DNA of 47,273 nt from NCBI RefSeq assembly GCF_026735135.1, contig NZ_JAPQER010000010.1, positions 1 to 47,273 of the forward strand. Direction: 5' to 3'. Below are positions 7,577-16,297 of this stretch, piece after piece. Source of the DNA: Clostridium aestuarii. Its GTDB lineage: Bacteria > Bacillota > Clostridia > Clostridiales > Clostridiaceae. Position 1 is the first letter of the stretch. Each line of letters begins with the position of its first letter. A program made the position numbers and the translations under genes. The notes under the pieces are model-generated. The model was not told the DNA's origin. It did not search any database and saw only the letters and a list, made by a program, of their open reading frames with translations.

Positions 7577-8539
7577 TTAATCAAAGGTAATTGGTGATTT
7601 AATTCTATTTAAATAAGCTTCTAACCATTGTTCTGAAGCTACGTCATAGGTTGTTTTCCCATGCTTAATTTTATTGCATACATAAACCATTGGTTTTTCA
7701 TCCTCTGATACTACCGAAAATGAAAACCCTTCAATATTAGTTGAAACTCCCCATTCCCCTTTATTGTTAAGTGCAACTATAGAAATATCTCCTGATTTTC
7801 CTCTTCTTTTAATTAATTTTTCATTTAATTCTGAAACCGCTTTATCAGCTGCCTCTTGAGGCTGCAACCCATCTTTCATTAATCTCACTATCTCATATGA
7901 AATGCATCCCTTCATTAGGTCTTCACCAAGACCTGTTGCAGTTGCTCCTCCTACTTCACTATCTACATAAAATCCTGAACCTGAAATTGGAGAATCTCCA
8001 ACTCTTCCTTTTTTCTTCATAAATAATCCACTTGTTGATGTTCCAACAACCATTTTACCTGCCTTATCAACAGAAATTATTCCAACTGTATCATGTCCAT
8101 CATAAGGACTTAATCCCTTATCTACAGTTTTTCTTTTTCTTTTTTCATAATATCTCTTCGCTCTATCTGTTAACATATTTATTCTATGAAAACCTTCTTT
8201 TTTAGCATATTCATCTGCTCCTGCTCCTACTAAAAAACAATTAAATCTTTCTTTACTTAATTTTTTTGCAATACTTATTGGGTTTTTAAAATCTGTTATT
8301 CCACCAATAGCTCCAATTGAAAGTGTATCACCATCCATATAAGCAGCATCTAATTCCACCTGACAATTTTCATTTGGTAATCCACCATAACCAACTGATT
8401 TATAATAAGGAAAATCTTCAACAATTTTTATTGCTTTTTCTACGGCCTCACCTGAGTATCCATCATTTTTTAAATCTTCTGCTGCCTCTGTTATTCCTTC
8501 TATGGCCATTCTCCAAGTTGCTATCATTACCCATTTCAT
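7577..8539 (-). CDS. N4-(beta-N-acetylglucosaminyl)-L-asparaginase (glycosylasparaginase)
   Basis: A 320-residue Ntn-hydrolase that splits the bond between asparagine and GlcNAc, releasing aspartate and an amino sugar that hydrolyses to GlcNAc and ammonia. Self-cleavage is expected before Thr151 in DGHDTVG, freeing the nucleophilic Thr. GTSTSG, GRVGDSPISGSG (Arg179, Asp182) and ATATGLGE match the substrate-binding residues of the family, and the N-terminal ATWRMA matches the conserved Trp. The ATG at 8537-8539 has GGAGG seven bases upstream; a longer frame lacks a site. There is no signal peptide, so it acts inside the cell, unlike the well-studied periplasmic Flavobacterium enzyme. It is the first gene behind a sigma-54 promoter. 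Confidence 0.93.
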   Translation of the reverse strand: MKWVMIATWRMAIEGITEAAEDLKNDGYSGEAVEKAIKIVEDFPYYKSVGYGGLPNENCQVELDAAYMDGDTLSIGAIGGITDFKNPISIAKKLSKERFNCFLVGAGADEYAKKEGFHRINMLTDRAKRYYEKRKRKTVDKGLSPYDGHDTVGIISVDKAGKMVVGTSTSGLFMKKKGRVGDSPISGSGFYVDSEVGGATATGLGEDLMKGCISYEIVRLMKDGLQPQEAADKAVSELNEKLIKRRGKSGDISIVALNNKGEWGVSTNIEGFSFSVVSEDEKPMVYVCNKIKHGKTTYDVASEQWLEAYLNRIKSPITFD

Positions 8540-8582
8540 ACTTTTTCCTCCAATCATTATTACATCGTTGCTATATTATTAA

Positions 8583-8599
8583 AGCAATAAATATGCCAA
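8583..8599 (-). promoter_or_regulatory. Sigma-54 promoter of the asparaginase-cutC-EIIA-nagA-nagB operon
   Basis: The minus strand reads TTGGCATATTTATTGCT. TGGCA and TTGCT match the -24/-12 consensus, and the GG and GC pairs are exactly 12 bases apart. Initiation near 8573 gives a leader of about 34 bases before the asparaginase ATG. The same element, differing only in the spacer, precedes the EIIB operon at 15090-15106. Confidence 0.92.
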
Positions 8600-8670
8600 T
8601 TAATTTAGTATTCTTTATAAATAAGGTTCTCACCCTATCTATAAATATTTTGTATTGCATTTAAATTAAG

Positions 8671-8689
8671 TGTATTATAAAATAATACA
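8671..8689. promoter_or_regulatory. Candidate enhancer site for the sigma-54 activator (asparaginase operon)
   Basis: TGTATTAT-AAA-ATAATACA is a perfect inverted repeat placed 74-92 bases upstream of the -24 element. A similar repeat lies at nearly the same distance before the EIIB operon (15174-15196). A weaker related site, GTATTAATAC, is at 8741-8750. The divergent activator gene's own promoter must also lie in 8600-8847 but I could not pick it out with confidence. Confidence 0.55.
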
Positions 8690-8847
8690 TAATGTAATAT
8701 TTACATACTAAAAACAACACAGTATTAGTTAATTTAATAAGTATTAATACATTATACAAACACTTTATTTACTTACAATATTTTTTTAAGTTAATCACTT
8801 TCATTAAATTTTGTGTCTTAAACACATCGAAAGGAATGAAGGTTTAT

Positions 8848-10437
8848 ATGAAAAGAATAGATTTAATTTATGCCGCTATGCAAAAATTAGATAACAGTGA
8901 TGGAATTACAACTATAGAAATCAGTGACTACCTTAATTTAGAACGTTCTAATGTTAGTAAAGATTTAAATTTACTTGTTAAAAATAATTTTTTATACAAA
9001 AACAAATCTAGACCTGTAAAATATTTTTTAAATAATCATAACAACACAGATATTGTTAAACAACCATCAATGAATCAACTAGCTTATCTTTACCCTTCAT
9101 TAATACCTGCATTAAAATTAGCTAAAACTTCTATATTATATCCGCCAAATGGAATGAATTGTTTAATTATTGGTGATACAGGTGTAGGTAAATCTATGCT
9201 TGCTTATTTAATACACGAGTATGCAAACTCATTACATACTACTAAAGACATACCTTTTATACATTTTAATTGTTCAGATTATTCTAATAATATTCAGCTT
9301 TTAAGTTCTCATCTTTTCGGAGTCAAAAAGGGTACCTTTACTGGTGCTAATAATGATAGAGCCGGTTTAATAGAACAAGCAGATGGTGGTATTTTATTTC
9401 TTGACGAAATACACAATCTACCAAGTGAAGGACAAGAAATGCTTTTTGTATTTATGGATACAGGCTATTTTAAAAGATTTGGAGAAGTTTCACATAAAAT
9501 AAAATCTTCCGCTCGTGTTATTTGTTCAACAAATAAAGATATAAATGCTTCATTATTAGATACATTTATTAGAAGAATCCCAATTAAAATTTATCTTCCT
9601 GGATTAGATGAAAGACTTATAGAAGAACGTTTAACATTAATGGAATATTTTCTTAAAAAGGAAAGCTTAAAATTAGGCAAACCTGTACTTGTTTCTTATA
9701 ATTCTATGCTTTGTTTATTATCTTACGATTGTCCTTATAACATAGGTCAATTAAAAAACGACATAACCTTAGCTGTTGCTAATGCTTATTCAGATTATTT
9801 CATAAATAATAAAAAACAAATAAAAATAAATAGTCCTGATTTACCAGATAATTTGAAAAATAAGCTTAACCAAACCTTAACTAAAGAAAAGAAGTTATTA
9901 AATTCTCTTAAAAGTTTAAATGGTTATTTTACCTATGATGAAAATACTAAAATAACAAGCCATTCATTTTTAAAACAAAAACAAACTATTCTTGAAAGTT
10001 TTAAAAACTTAATTACTAATATAATGATTGCTATAAACGGTAAAGATGTTACTAACACTTCTATAGTTACTATTTTTAATGATTATTTAACTACAGTAAA
10101 GAATAATATGTCAAATTATCATTTTAATCTAAATAACACGGCTTATGAAGATGTTCATAAAAATTTAATTATTATAAATAATGAAATTAAAACTTTTTTT
10201 ACTGATGATATATTAAACAATTTCTTTCACATTCATATTGATATGATTTATGATAGGATTAACCTCATAAATACTAACTCATTGACAACTATAAATAAGC
10301 TTAAAGAAATTTTCCCAAATCATTATTCTATGGCTTTGGAATTCAAACATATTATTGAAGAAACTTATAATGTAAACTTATCACATATAGAAATATTATT
10401 TTTAGTTATTTTGGTTATCTATATATATGAAAAATGA
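8848..10437 (+). CDS. Sigma-54-dependent PTS-regulated activator (LevR/CelR-type, short form)
   Basis: A 529-residue transcription activator. Residues about 1-60 are a winged HTH (TTIEISDYLNLERSNVSKDL). Residues about 85-330 are the AAA+ sigma-54 interaction domain with Walker A GDTGVGKS (about 109-116), GTFTGA in place of GAFTGA (about 162-167) and Walker B GGILFLDE. The last 100 residues resemble one PRD domain (HIHIDMIYDRI, LEFKHIIEETYNVNLSHIEI). Full LevR-type proteins have about 900 residues with EIIA-like, EIIB-like and second PRD domains, all absent here. ATG at 8848 follows GAAGG at good spacing; ATG at 8836 would be too close to its AAGGA. It lies between the two sigma-54 operons it presumably controls. 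Confidence 0.9.
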   Translation: MKRIDLIYAAMQKLDNSDGITTIEISDYLNLERSNVSKDLNLLVKNNFLYKNKSRPVKYFLNNHNNTDIVKQPSMNQLAYLYPSLIPALKLAKTSILYPPNGMNCLIIGDTGVGKSMLAYLIHEYANSLHTTKDIPFIHFNCSDYSNNIQLLSSHLFGVKKGTFTGANNDRAGLIEQADGGILFLDEIHNLPSEGQEMLFVFMDTGYFKRFGEVSHKIKSSARVICSTNKDINASLLDTFIRRIPIKIYLPGLDERLIEERLTLMEYFLKKESLKLGKPVLVSYNSMLCLLSYDCPYNIGQLKNDITLAVANAYSDYFINNKKQIKINSPDLPDNLKNKLNQTLTKEKKLLNSLKSLNGYFTYDENTKITSHSFLKQKQTILESFKNLITNIMIAINGKDVTNTSIVTIFNDYLTTVKNNMSNYHFNLNNTAYEDVHKNLIIINNEIKTFFTDDILNNFFHIHIDMIYDRINLINTNSLTTINKLKEIFPNHYSMALEFKHIIEETYNVNLSHIEILFLVILVIYIYEK

Positions 10438-10473
10438 ACCTGGTATTTTAGTATCAGATTCATTTTTCATATA
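10424..10473. terminator. Bidirectional terminator between the activator and aspA
   Basis: TATATGAAAAATGAA (10424-10438) and TTCATTTTTCATATA (10459-10473) are perfect 15-base arms, and the interior adds CTGGTA/TATCAG pairing. The activator's stop codon (10435-10437) is inside the left arm and the aspA stop is four bases past the right arm. U-rich stretches follow on both strands. Confidence 0.85.
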
Positions 10474-10476
10474 TTT

Positions 10477-11865
10477 TTATATTACTATTTTACCCATATT
10501 TTTCACATTTAATATATTATTAATTTCATTTTCACTAAATTCGCATTCTTCTTTTATTATTTCCTTTATATATCTACCTGTTTTTAATGCTTTCTTAGCA
10601 ATCTCAGCGGATTTTTCATATCCTAGTACAGGTGCTAAAGCAGTAACTATTCCTATGCTTTTTTCTACAAGCTCTTTACATCTTTCTTTATTTACTTCAA
10701 TTCCATCAATACAATTATCTATAAAGGTTTTAATTCCATTTGTTAATATATTTATTGACTGGTATAAATTGAATATAATAATTGGGAAAAAAGCATTTAA
10801 TTCTAATTGACCTGATTGTACAGCTAATGTAATGGTTACATCATTTCCTATGACTTGATATGATATTTGCTTCATAAGCTCTGGCATTACCGGATTAACC
10901 TTTCCTGGCATAATTGATGATCCATTTTGTTTAGCTGGAAGTCTAATTTCTCCAAATCCTGTTCTTGGTCCTGATGACATTAATATTAAATCTCCTGATA
11001 GTTTACTGATATTTATAGCACATACTTTTAATTGAGATGATATTTCTGAAAACTTATCTAAGTTTTGAGTTGCATCTACTAAATTTTCTGATTGATAGAT
11101 ATTATATCCTAATAACTTACTTAAAGTAGGTGCAACATTTTGTATATAGCTTTTATTAGCAGTTATTCCTGTTCCTATTGCTGTTCCACCTAAATTCACT
11201 TCTTCCAAATTCTTTTTAGTAATATTTAATCGTTTTGAATCTCTACCAATGGCTCTAGCAAAAGCCTTAAATTCACTTCCTAGACTTATAGGAACTGCAT
11301 CCTGCATTTCAGTTCTACCCATTTTTATTATTGAATTAAATTCTATACCCTTTTTTAGCAAAGCTTTTTCTAATCTAGCTACTTCTTTAATACATTTATC
11401 CAAAAGTTTATACACTGTTATACTTGCTGCCGTTGGAATAACATCATTGGTAGATTGTCCCATATTAACATGGTCATTTGGATGCACTGGAAAGTTTTTT
11501 CCCTTTTCATAACCTAATATCTCATTAGCTCTATTTGCAATTATTTCGTTAATATTCATATTCATAGACGTTCCAGCCCCCCCTTGAATAGGGTCTGTAA
11601 TAAATTGATTAATTAATTTACCCTCACATACTTCATCACAAGCCTTAATAATCGCTTTTCCTCTTTTTTCATCCAACTCGTTGCTTTCTAAATTAGCTAT
11701 TGCACATGCTTTCTTTACTAAAGCTAAATCTCTTATAAAATTTTCATTTACCTGTAATCCACTTATTCTAAAGTTTTCATAAGCTCTTAGACTTTGTACT
11801 CCATAATAAACTTCCTTATCAACATTTTTTTCCCCAATAGAATCTTTTTCTATTCTAAATTCCAT
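10477..11865 (-). CDS. aspA: Aspartate ammonia-lyase
   Basis: A 462-residue fumarase/aspartase superfamily enzyme converting L-aspartate to fumarate and ammonia. The family signature GSSIMPGKVNPVMPE holds the catalytic Ser loop. NMNINEIIANRANE, HPNDHVNMGQSTNDVIPTA and MGRTEMQDAVPISLG fit aspartases more than class II fumarases. It starts behind GGAGG 33 bases after pepV and ends at a shared terminator. As the last gene of the EIIB-EIIC-pepV-aspA operon, it would consume aspartate released by the neighbouring glycosylasparaginase, giving fumarate as an electron acceptor. Confidence 0.94.
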   Translation of the reverse strand: MEFRIEKDSIGEKNVDKEVYYGVQSLRAYENFRISGLQVNENFIRDLALVKKACAIANLESNELDEKRGKAIIKACDEVCEGKLINQFITDPIQGGAGTSMNMNINEIIANRANEILGYEKGKNFPVHPNDHVNMGQSTNDVIPTAASITVYKLLDKCIKEVARLEKALLKKGIEFNSIIKMGRTEMQDAVPISLGSEFKAFARAIGRDSKRLNITKKNLEEVNLGGTAIGTGITANKSYIQNVAPTLSKLLGYNIYQSENLVDATQNLDKFSEISSQLKVCAINISKLSGDLILMSSGPRTGFGEIRLPAKQNGSSIMPGKVNPVMPELMKQISYQVIGNDVTITLAVQSGQLELNAFFPIIIFNLYQSINILTNGIKTFIDNCIDGIEVNKERCKELVEKSIGIVTALAPVLGYEKSAEIAKKALKTGRYIKEIIKEECEFSENEINNILNVKNMGKIVI

Positions 11866-11898
11866 ATTAATTCCTCCAAGCTATTTTTAAAATTTGCT

Positions 11899-13284
11899 TT
11901 ATTTAGCTAACTCATATATAGCTCTTGCATATATTTGAATACACTTTTTAAGTAATTCTAATTCTATAAATTCATCTGCTTGATGAGCTAAATTATATTT
12001 TTCATCAAAAATCGGTCCAAAAGCTACGGTATTTGGCATTAATTTTGCATAGGTTCCTCCTCCTGTTGCTAATAATTTTCCAACTTCTCCAGTAGATTCT
12101 TCATATGCCTTTTTAAGTGCTGCTACTAATTTATGATTTTTAGGAAAATGTAATGGTGGATTATGATTCCCCTTTTCAAAAATTAAATTATTTTCCTTAG
12201 CTTTTTTCTTAATATTATCTATAATATTTTGATAACTCGCCGTAACAGGATATCTTATGTTACATCTCATTCTTATTTCATCATTATCTCCATTAATGAT
12301 TCCAATGTTTAATGTAAGCTTTCCAGATTCCTCATCTGAAAAATTAATTCCTAGTTTTTCTCCTCTACAATCAAATCCAAGAATATTAGAAAATTCTTTT
12401 AAAAAATCTGTCAATTCATCTTCGGAGCTCAAAACTTCATTTAAATAAACTAAAAGATTAGATATTGCATTATTCCCTAGTTCAGGAGTACTTCCATGAG
12501 ATGATTTTCCATAACTTTTAATTATAACTGTATCTTTTTTAATATCTGTAACTATATTATATTTTTCTTTTAATTTATCATCTCTAAATTCTTCACCTAA
12601 TATCTTATTTGAATCACACACTAGCTTAATCTCACAATAATCTGGAACAATATTCGACTTTTTACCACCTTTAATATATTCAATTGTGTATCCTGGTAAT
12701 TTTCTTTTAAATTTTTTTACTATTTCAAAAGTTAAAATACCTTTTTCAGAAGTTACAATTGGAAAATATGCATCTGGAGTAAAACATAGACTTGGTGGAG
12801 CTTCATTTTTTAAATAATATTTAATATCCACATCACCAGATTCTTCATTAGTTCCAAATATTATTCTAACCTTTTTTGATAACTTTATATTAGAATCTTT
12901 TATTAATTTTAAAGCATAAAGAGCACATAGTATTGGTCCCTTATCATCTAAAGAACCTCTAGCATATATTTTTCCATCTTTGATTACAGGATTAAAAGGA
13001 TCTTGACTCCAGTTACTTCCTTCTGGAACTACGTCTATATGTCCAAGCACACCTACATAATCCTCACCTTCACCGTATTCAGCATAACCTATATAATTAT
13101 CTAAATTAACTGTATTAAAACCATACTTTTTAGAAATTTCTAATGCACAATTTAATCCGTTTGCTATATTAAAACCAAAAGGTGCATTATCCTCACTTTT
13201 TGATTTTATTGTTTTCTTTTTTAATAATTCTTTTAAATCTTCTAAAAATTCTTCTTCAAATTCCATATATTTAAGAAACTCCAC
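11899..13284 (-). CDS. pepV: M20 metallodipeptidase (PepV family)
   Basis: A 461-residue cytoplasmic dipeptidase of the Sapep/PepV branch of M20. Metal and active-site landmarks are GVLGHIDVVPEG (first His), YARGSLDDKGP, FGTNEESGDVD, TPDAYFPIVTSEKG and, near the end, ATGGGTYAKLMPN and HQADEF. The start is GTG at 13282-13284, seven bases after AAGGGA; the next in-frame ATG is six codons in. It is placed between the EIIC and aspA genes, so it may clip residues attached to the asparagine of imported glycosylated peptides. That role is inferred from position only. Confidence 0.93.
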   Translation of the reverse strand: MEFLKYMEFEEEFLEDLKELLKKKTIKSKSEDNAPFGFNIANGLNCALEISKKYGFNTVNLDNYIGYAEYGEGEDYVGVLGHIDVVPEGSNWSQDPFNPVIKDGKIYARGSLDDKGPILCALYALKLIKDSNIKLSKKVRIIFGTNEESGDVDIKYYLKNEAPPSLCFTPDAYFPIVTSEKGILTFEIVKKFKRKLPGYTIEYIKGGKKSNIVPDYCEIKLVCDSNKILGEEFRDDKLKEKYNIVTDIKKDTVIIKSYGKSSHGSTPELGNNAISNLLVYLNEVLSSEDELTDFLKEFSNILGFDCRGEKLGINFSDEESGKLTLNIGIINGDNDEIRMRCNIRYPVTASYQNIIDNIKKKAKENNLIFEKGNHNPPLHFPKNHKLVAALKKAYEESTGEVGKLLATGGGTYAKLMPNTVAFGPIFDEKYNLAHQADEFIELELLKKCIQIYARAIYELAK

Positions 13285-13311
13285 AATTAAATCCCTTCAT
13301 TCTTAGTATTT

Positions 13312-14649
13312 TTATAATGAAAAATCAAAATCATCATCATCTTTTTCTTCTTCAACTTCTAATACACACTGCTTCTTGTCCATAACATTTAAAAATGGAA
13401 ACCATATCCCCATAACAACAAACATATCAAATAATTGTAATAATGCACCCTTTATGCTTCCAGTAATTAAATATCCTTGAATTAATGGTGGTGTAGTCCA
13501 AGGTAAATAAATTCCATTTGGCTTTGGCACTATTCCAACATACATAACAAAATAATTAATCAATATCAGTACTACTGGTGATAATATTAATGGTATAAAT
13601 GCAATAGGATTTAGTACAATTGGTAACCCAAACATTACAGGTTCATTTATATTAAACATACCTGGTATAACAGATATTTTACCAATTTCTTTATATTGTT
13701 TTGATTTTGATCTTAGAGCTAAAAATATACAAACAGCAAGAGTTGCTCCTATACCACCCATATATATTAAATCATAGAATTGTTCTGTTAATATATTTGG
13801 AGGAGTTAACCCAGCTTGAATGGCTGCCATATTTTGTTCTTGTAATTGCAACCAAAATGGTCTAACTACTCCATTTAAAGTTGAAGTTGCATTAATTCCT
13901 AGGAACCAGAACAATGATGATGTAACTGATAATCCTATAGCTCCTAAAACACTATTTCCTATAAAAGCTTGTGCTGGCATAGCTACTAATGAATAAATCA
14001 TTTGTAATAATGAGCCATAGCTTGTCGCTGCAAAAATAGTACGAACTATTAATGTTAATGTTATAATTACAAAACCTGGTATTAAAGCTGAAAAAGCTTT
14101 TGAAACTGCCTCTGGTACACCCGCTGGCATCTTAATTGAAATATTTTTCTTAACAAATAAATTGAATATTTCTGTTACTACTATACCAACTATTATCGCT
14201 ACTATAAGTCCTTTAGCTCCAATCCATCCCCCTATTTGCAATACTTTTGGTACAACATGAACTGTTCCATCTACTTCTATGCTTGAATCAAATGGTATTA
14301 ATAATATAAAACTTGCTATTGATAGCAAAGATACTGTAAATGCATCTATGTTATATCGTTTTGATAAATTATAAGCAATTGCTGCTGCAATATATACTGA
14401 CATAAAATCAAATGTTATTCTTACAGGTGTCATTATTAATTGAGGAAAATCTTCTCCAAATAATTTAACCTGTAGTTCTTCCCATCCATTAATAGGAAAA
14501 TTGGCAATAATCATAAATATTGATCCTATAATTAAAAATGTCATAATAGTTGCAAATGAATCACGAATTGCTCTTAAATGTCTTTGGGCAGAAATTTTTT
14601 GAGCAACAGGACTAATTTTTTCATCTATTAATTTTTCAAACTTATTCAT
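13312..14649 (-). CDS. PTS EIIC permease, lactose/cellobiose/diacetylchitobiose family
   Basis: A 445-residue membrane permease that carries the sugar across the membrane while EIIB phosphorylates it. It has about ten hydrophobic segments. The N-terminal ISAQRHLRAIRDSFATIMTF and the central PGMFNINEPVMFGLPIVLNP (the substrate-binding loop with conserved Asn-Glu-Pro) are hallmarks of the family. The cytoplasmic tail is very acidic (EVEEEKDDDDFDFSL). It lies 62 bases downstream of EIIB. The nearby enzymes suggest a GlcNAc-containing substrate rather than cellobiose. Confidence 0.95.
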   Translation of the reverse strand: MNKFEKLIDEKISPVAQKISAQRHLRAIRDSFATIMTFLIIGSIFMIIANFPINGWEELQVKLFGEDFPQLIMTPVRITFDFMSVYIAAAIAYNLSKRYNIDAFTVSLLSIASFILLIPFDSSIEVDGTVHVVPKVLQIGGWIGAKGLIVAIIVGIVVTEIFNLFVKKNISIKMPAGVPEAVSKAFSALIPGFVIITLTLIVRTIFAATSYGSLLQMIYSLVAMPAQAFIGNSVLGAIGLSVTSSLFWFLGINATSTLNGVVRPFWLQLQEQNMAAIQAGLTPPNILTEQFYDLIYMGGIGATLAVCIFLALRSKSKQYKEIGKISVIPGMFNINEPVMFGLPIVLNPIAFIPLILSPVVLILINYFVMYVGIVPKPNGIYLPWTTPPLIQGYLITGSIKGALLQLFDMFVVMGIWFPFLNVMDKKQCVLEVEEEKDDDDFDFSL

Positions 14650-14710
14650 TTCCCTGTCTCCTTTTTAAATATTATTGGCAATGTTAATTCTCTGGTTTAT
14701 TTAAGTAACT

Positions 14711-15037
14711 TTACTTATTTTGATTTGCTTTTATCATTTTAATAGCTTGTTTCAAAACTTTTTCTCCATTCATTGTTCCATAAGCTATTGAATTTACAAC
14801 ATCTAAAGGTATGTTGTGTTTTTCACATTTTTCTTCAATATCCTTTAATAAAAATTTTATTTGTGGCCCTAATAATATACAATCAGCTTTATTATTTTGA
14901 ATTATTTCGAATGATTTCCCGAATGGCAATGCCTGTATTTCTACATCTACATTATGAACCTTAGCAGATTCCCTCATTTTTGATACCAATAGACTTGTAG
15001 ACATCCCAGCATCACAGAATAAAAATATGTTTTTCAT
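14711..15037 (-). CDS. PTS lactose/cellobiose-type EIIB component
   Basis: A 108-residue cytoplasmic phosphotransfer subunit. MKNIFLFCDAGMSTSLLVSK carries the phosphorylated Cys8 in the family P-loop CxxGMSTS. GPQIKFLL is the second conserved segment. The ATG at 15035-15037 is chosen because a run of six G followed by AG lies just upstream; a longer frame starting MGGVI reads through that ribosome site. It is the first gene behind a sigma-54 promoter and heads the EIIB-EIIC-pepV-aspA operon. Confidence 0.95.
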   Translation of the reverse strand: MKNIFLFCDAGMSTSLLVSKMRESAKVHNVDVEIQALPFGKSFEIIQNNKADCILLGPQIKFLLKDIEEKCEKHNIPLDVVNSIAYGTMNGEKVLKQAIKMIKANQNK

Positions 15038-15089
15038 TATAACTCCCCCCAATGGTTTAATATTAAAATTATTCTTTGTTATAATTTAT

Positions 15090-15106
15090 AGCAATTAACA
15101 TGCCAA
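15090..15106 (-). promoter_or_regulatory. Sigma-54 promoter of the EIIB-EIIC-pepV-aspA operon
   Basis: The minus strand reads TTGGCATGTTAATTGCT, a full match to the -24/-12 consensus with GG and GC 12 bases apart. Initiation near 15080 leaves about 43 bases to the EIIB ATG. Confidence 0.93.
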
Positions 15107-15173
15107 TAATATTCACATCACAGATTTAGGTTTTTTACATAGTTTTAAATCATTTTTTATTTACTTAACTATG

Positions 15174-15244
15174 TGTGTATCGACTTTTAATACACATTTA
15201 AAACATTTTTTTAATTTTTATTGCTAGTGTATTAATTAAATACA
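15174..15244. promoter_or_regulatory. Candidate enhancer sites for the sigma-54 activator (EIIB operon)
   Basis: Two inverted repeats lie upstream of the promoter: TGTGTAT-N9-ATACACA at 15174-15196 (71-93 bases from the -24 element) and TGTATT-N5-AATACA at 15228-15244. Both share TGTAT/ATACA half-sites with the repeat at 8671-8689 before the asparaginase operon, and the nearer site is at almost the same distance. The rest of 15245-15500 is A+T-rich and shows nothing further. Confidence 0.5.
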
Positions 15245-15517
15245 AAGTTTGTATATTATGTAATTGATAGATAATACAGTAAATTAACTCCTTGTACATT
15301 TCATTTTATATACTCTGTATTAATATTGCAATATACTCACTAGTTATAATTCCTTTTGGGGTCAATATCACTTGAATTTTTGATTCTATATGGCTTAAAT
15401 TAAACAATCCCCAAATTTTTATCCAACTTCCACTACAAACCTCCTCCCATTCAAAACTCTTGTAATAAATCAAAACACACTTTAATACTAATATTTAATG
15501 CATGAAAGGAGATAATT

Positions 15518-15958
15518 ATGGATTTTAAAAAAATCAAATATTCAGTAGATGACAAAATTGCATATATCAACCTAAATAGTCCTCAGAATCTAAATGCTCT
15601 AGATGCACCAATGGTAAAAGAATTAATAGAAGTAATGGATATTTGTGCTGACAATAGAAGTGTTAAGGTTGTTATAATTTCAGGTGGCGAAAGAGCCTTT
15701 AGTTCAGGGGGAGATATTGGAGCAATGCGAAAAGCTTTAGATGGTGACATATTAGATTTCTTTGGCTCAACTATTCGTGATGTTGGTACTTTGGCACTAA
15801 AAATTCGTGATTTAAAGAAACCTGTTACGACTTCTATTAAAGGAGCTGCTGCTGACGCATGCTTTAATCTTGCTTTACTATATGATTTCCGTATAACAGC
15901 AGAAAACACTAAATTTATCCAAGTATTTGTTAATAATGAATTGGAAAGAAGAATATAA
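15518..15958 (+). pseudogene. Truncated enoyl-CoA hydratase/isomerase (crotonase) remnant
   Basis: The first 146 residues of a crotonase-fold protein that normally has about 260. IAYINLNSPQNLNALDAPMVKEL, RAFSSGGDIGAMRKAL (first oxyanion-hole segment) and KGAAADACFNLALLYDFRITAE are recognisable, but in the last the usual Gly-Ala-Gly oxyanion loop reads Asp-Ala-Cys. Similarity stops at TKFIQVFVN, after which the frame ends in a few unrelated residues. A good ribosome site (AAAGGAG) is still present. The missing C-terminal half and altered oxyanion loop make an active enzyme unlikely. It is followed by a CoA-transferase fragment, suggesting a decayed acyl-CoA operon. Confidence 0.75.
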
Positions 15959-15973
15959 AAAAAGATTAGTTAA

Positions 15974-16078
15974 ATAAAAAATATAGACCAGCATGCTAGA
16001 GAAATAATTAAAATAACCTATCCTAATTTTAGAAACACTTTAATCAAAGAAGCTAAAGAAGCAGGAATCATAATATAA
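15974..16078 (+). pseudogene. C-terminal fragment of an acetyl-CoA hydrolase/4-hydroxybutyrate CoA-transferase-type gene
   Basis: An open stretch with no start codon encodes NIDQHAREIIKITYPNFR followed by NTLIKEAKEAGIII and a stop. This closely resembles the extreme C-terminus of Cat1/Cat2-type CoA-transferases (family pattern: R-II-IAHP-FR-L-EA). It is only about 30 residues and must be a remnant. The remaining 16079-16280 contains no gene I can support. Confidence 0.5.
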
Positions 16079-16297
16079 TAGAATATAACCTAGTATAAAT
16101 TGAGCTTGGAGTTATTAAAACTCGTAAAAAATATGTGGTAAAGCATAAAAATCATTACATTGAAAATAAGCCTCACTATTTTATTACAACAATTCTTGAT
16201 ATACTTATAATATATTTTCTTAAAATGTAATAAAAAAACTTTCTTTATATTATAAAATATTACTTTATAATAAATTTTAAAATTGGAGGATATTACT

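Noticed and set aside
8836..8847. ATG at 8836 as the activator start
   Set aside because: Its AAGGA would touch the start codon, whereas the ATG at 8848 has GAAGG at normal spacing.
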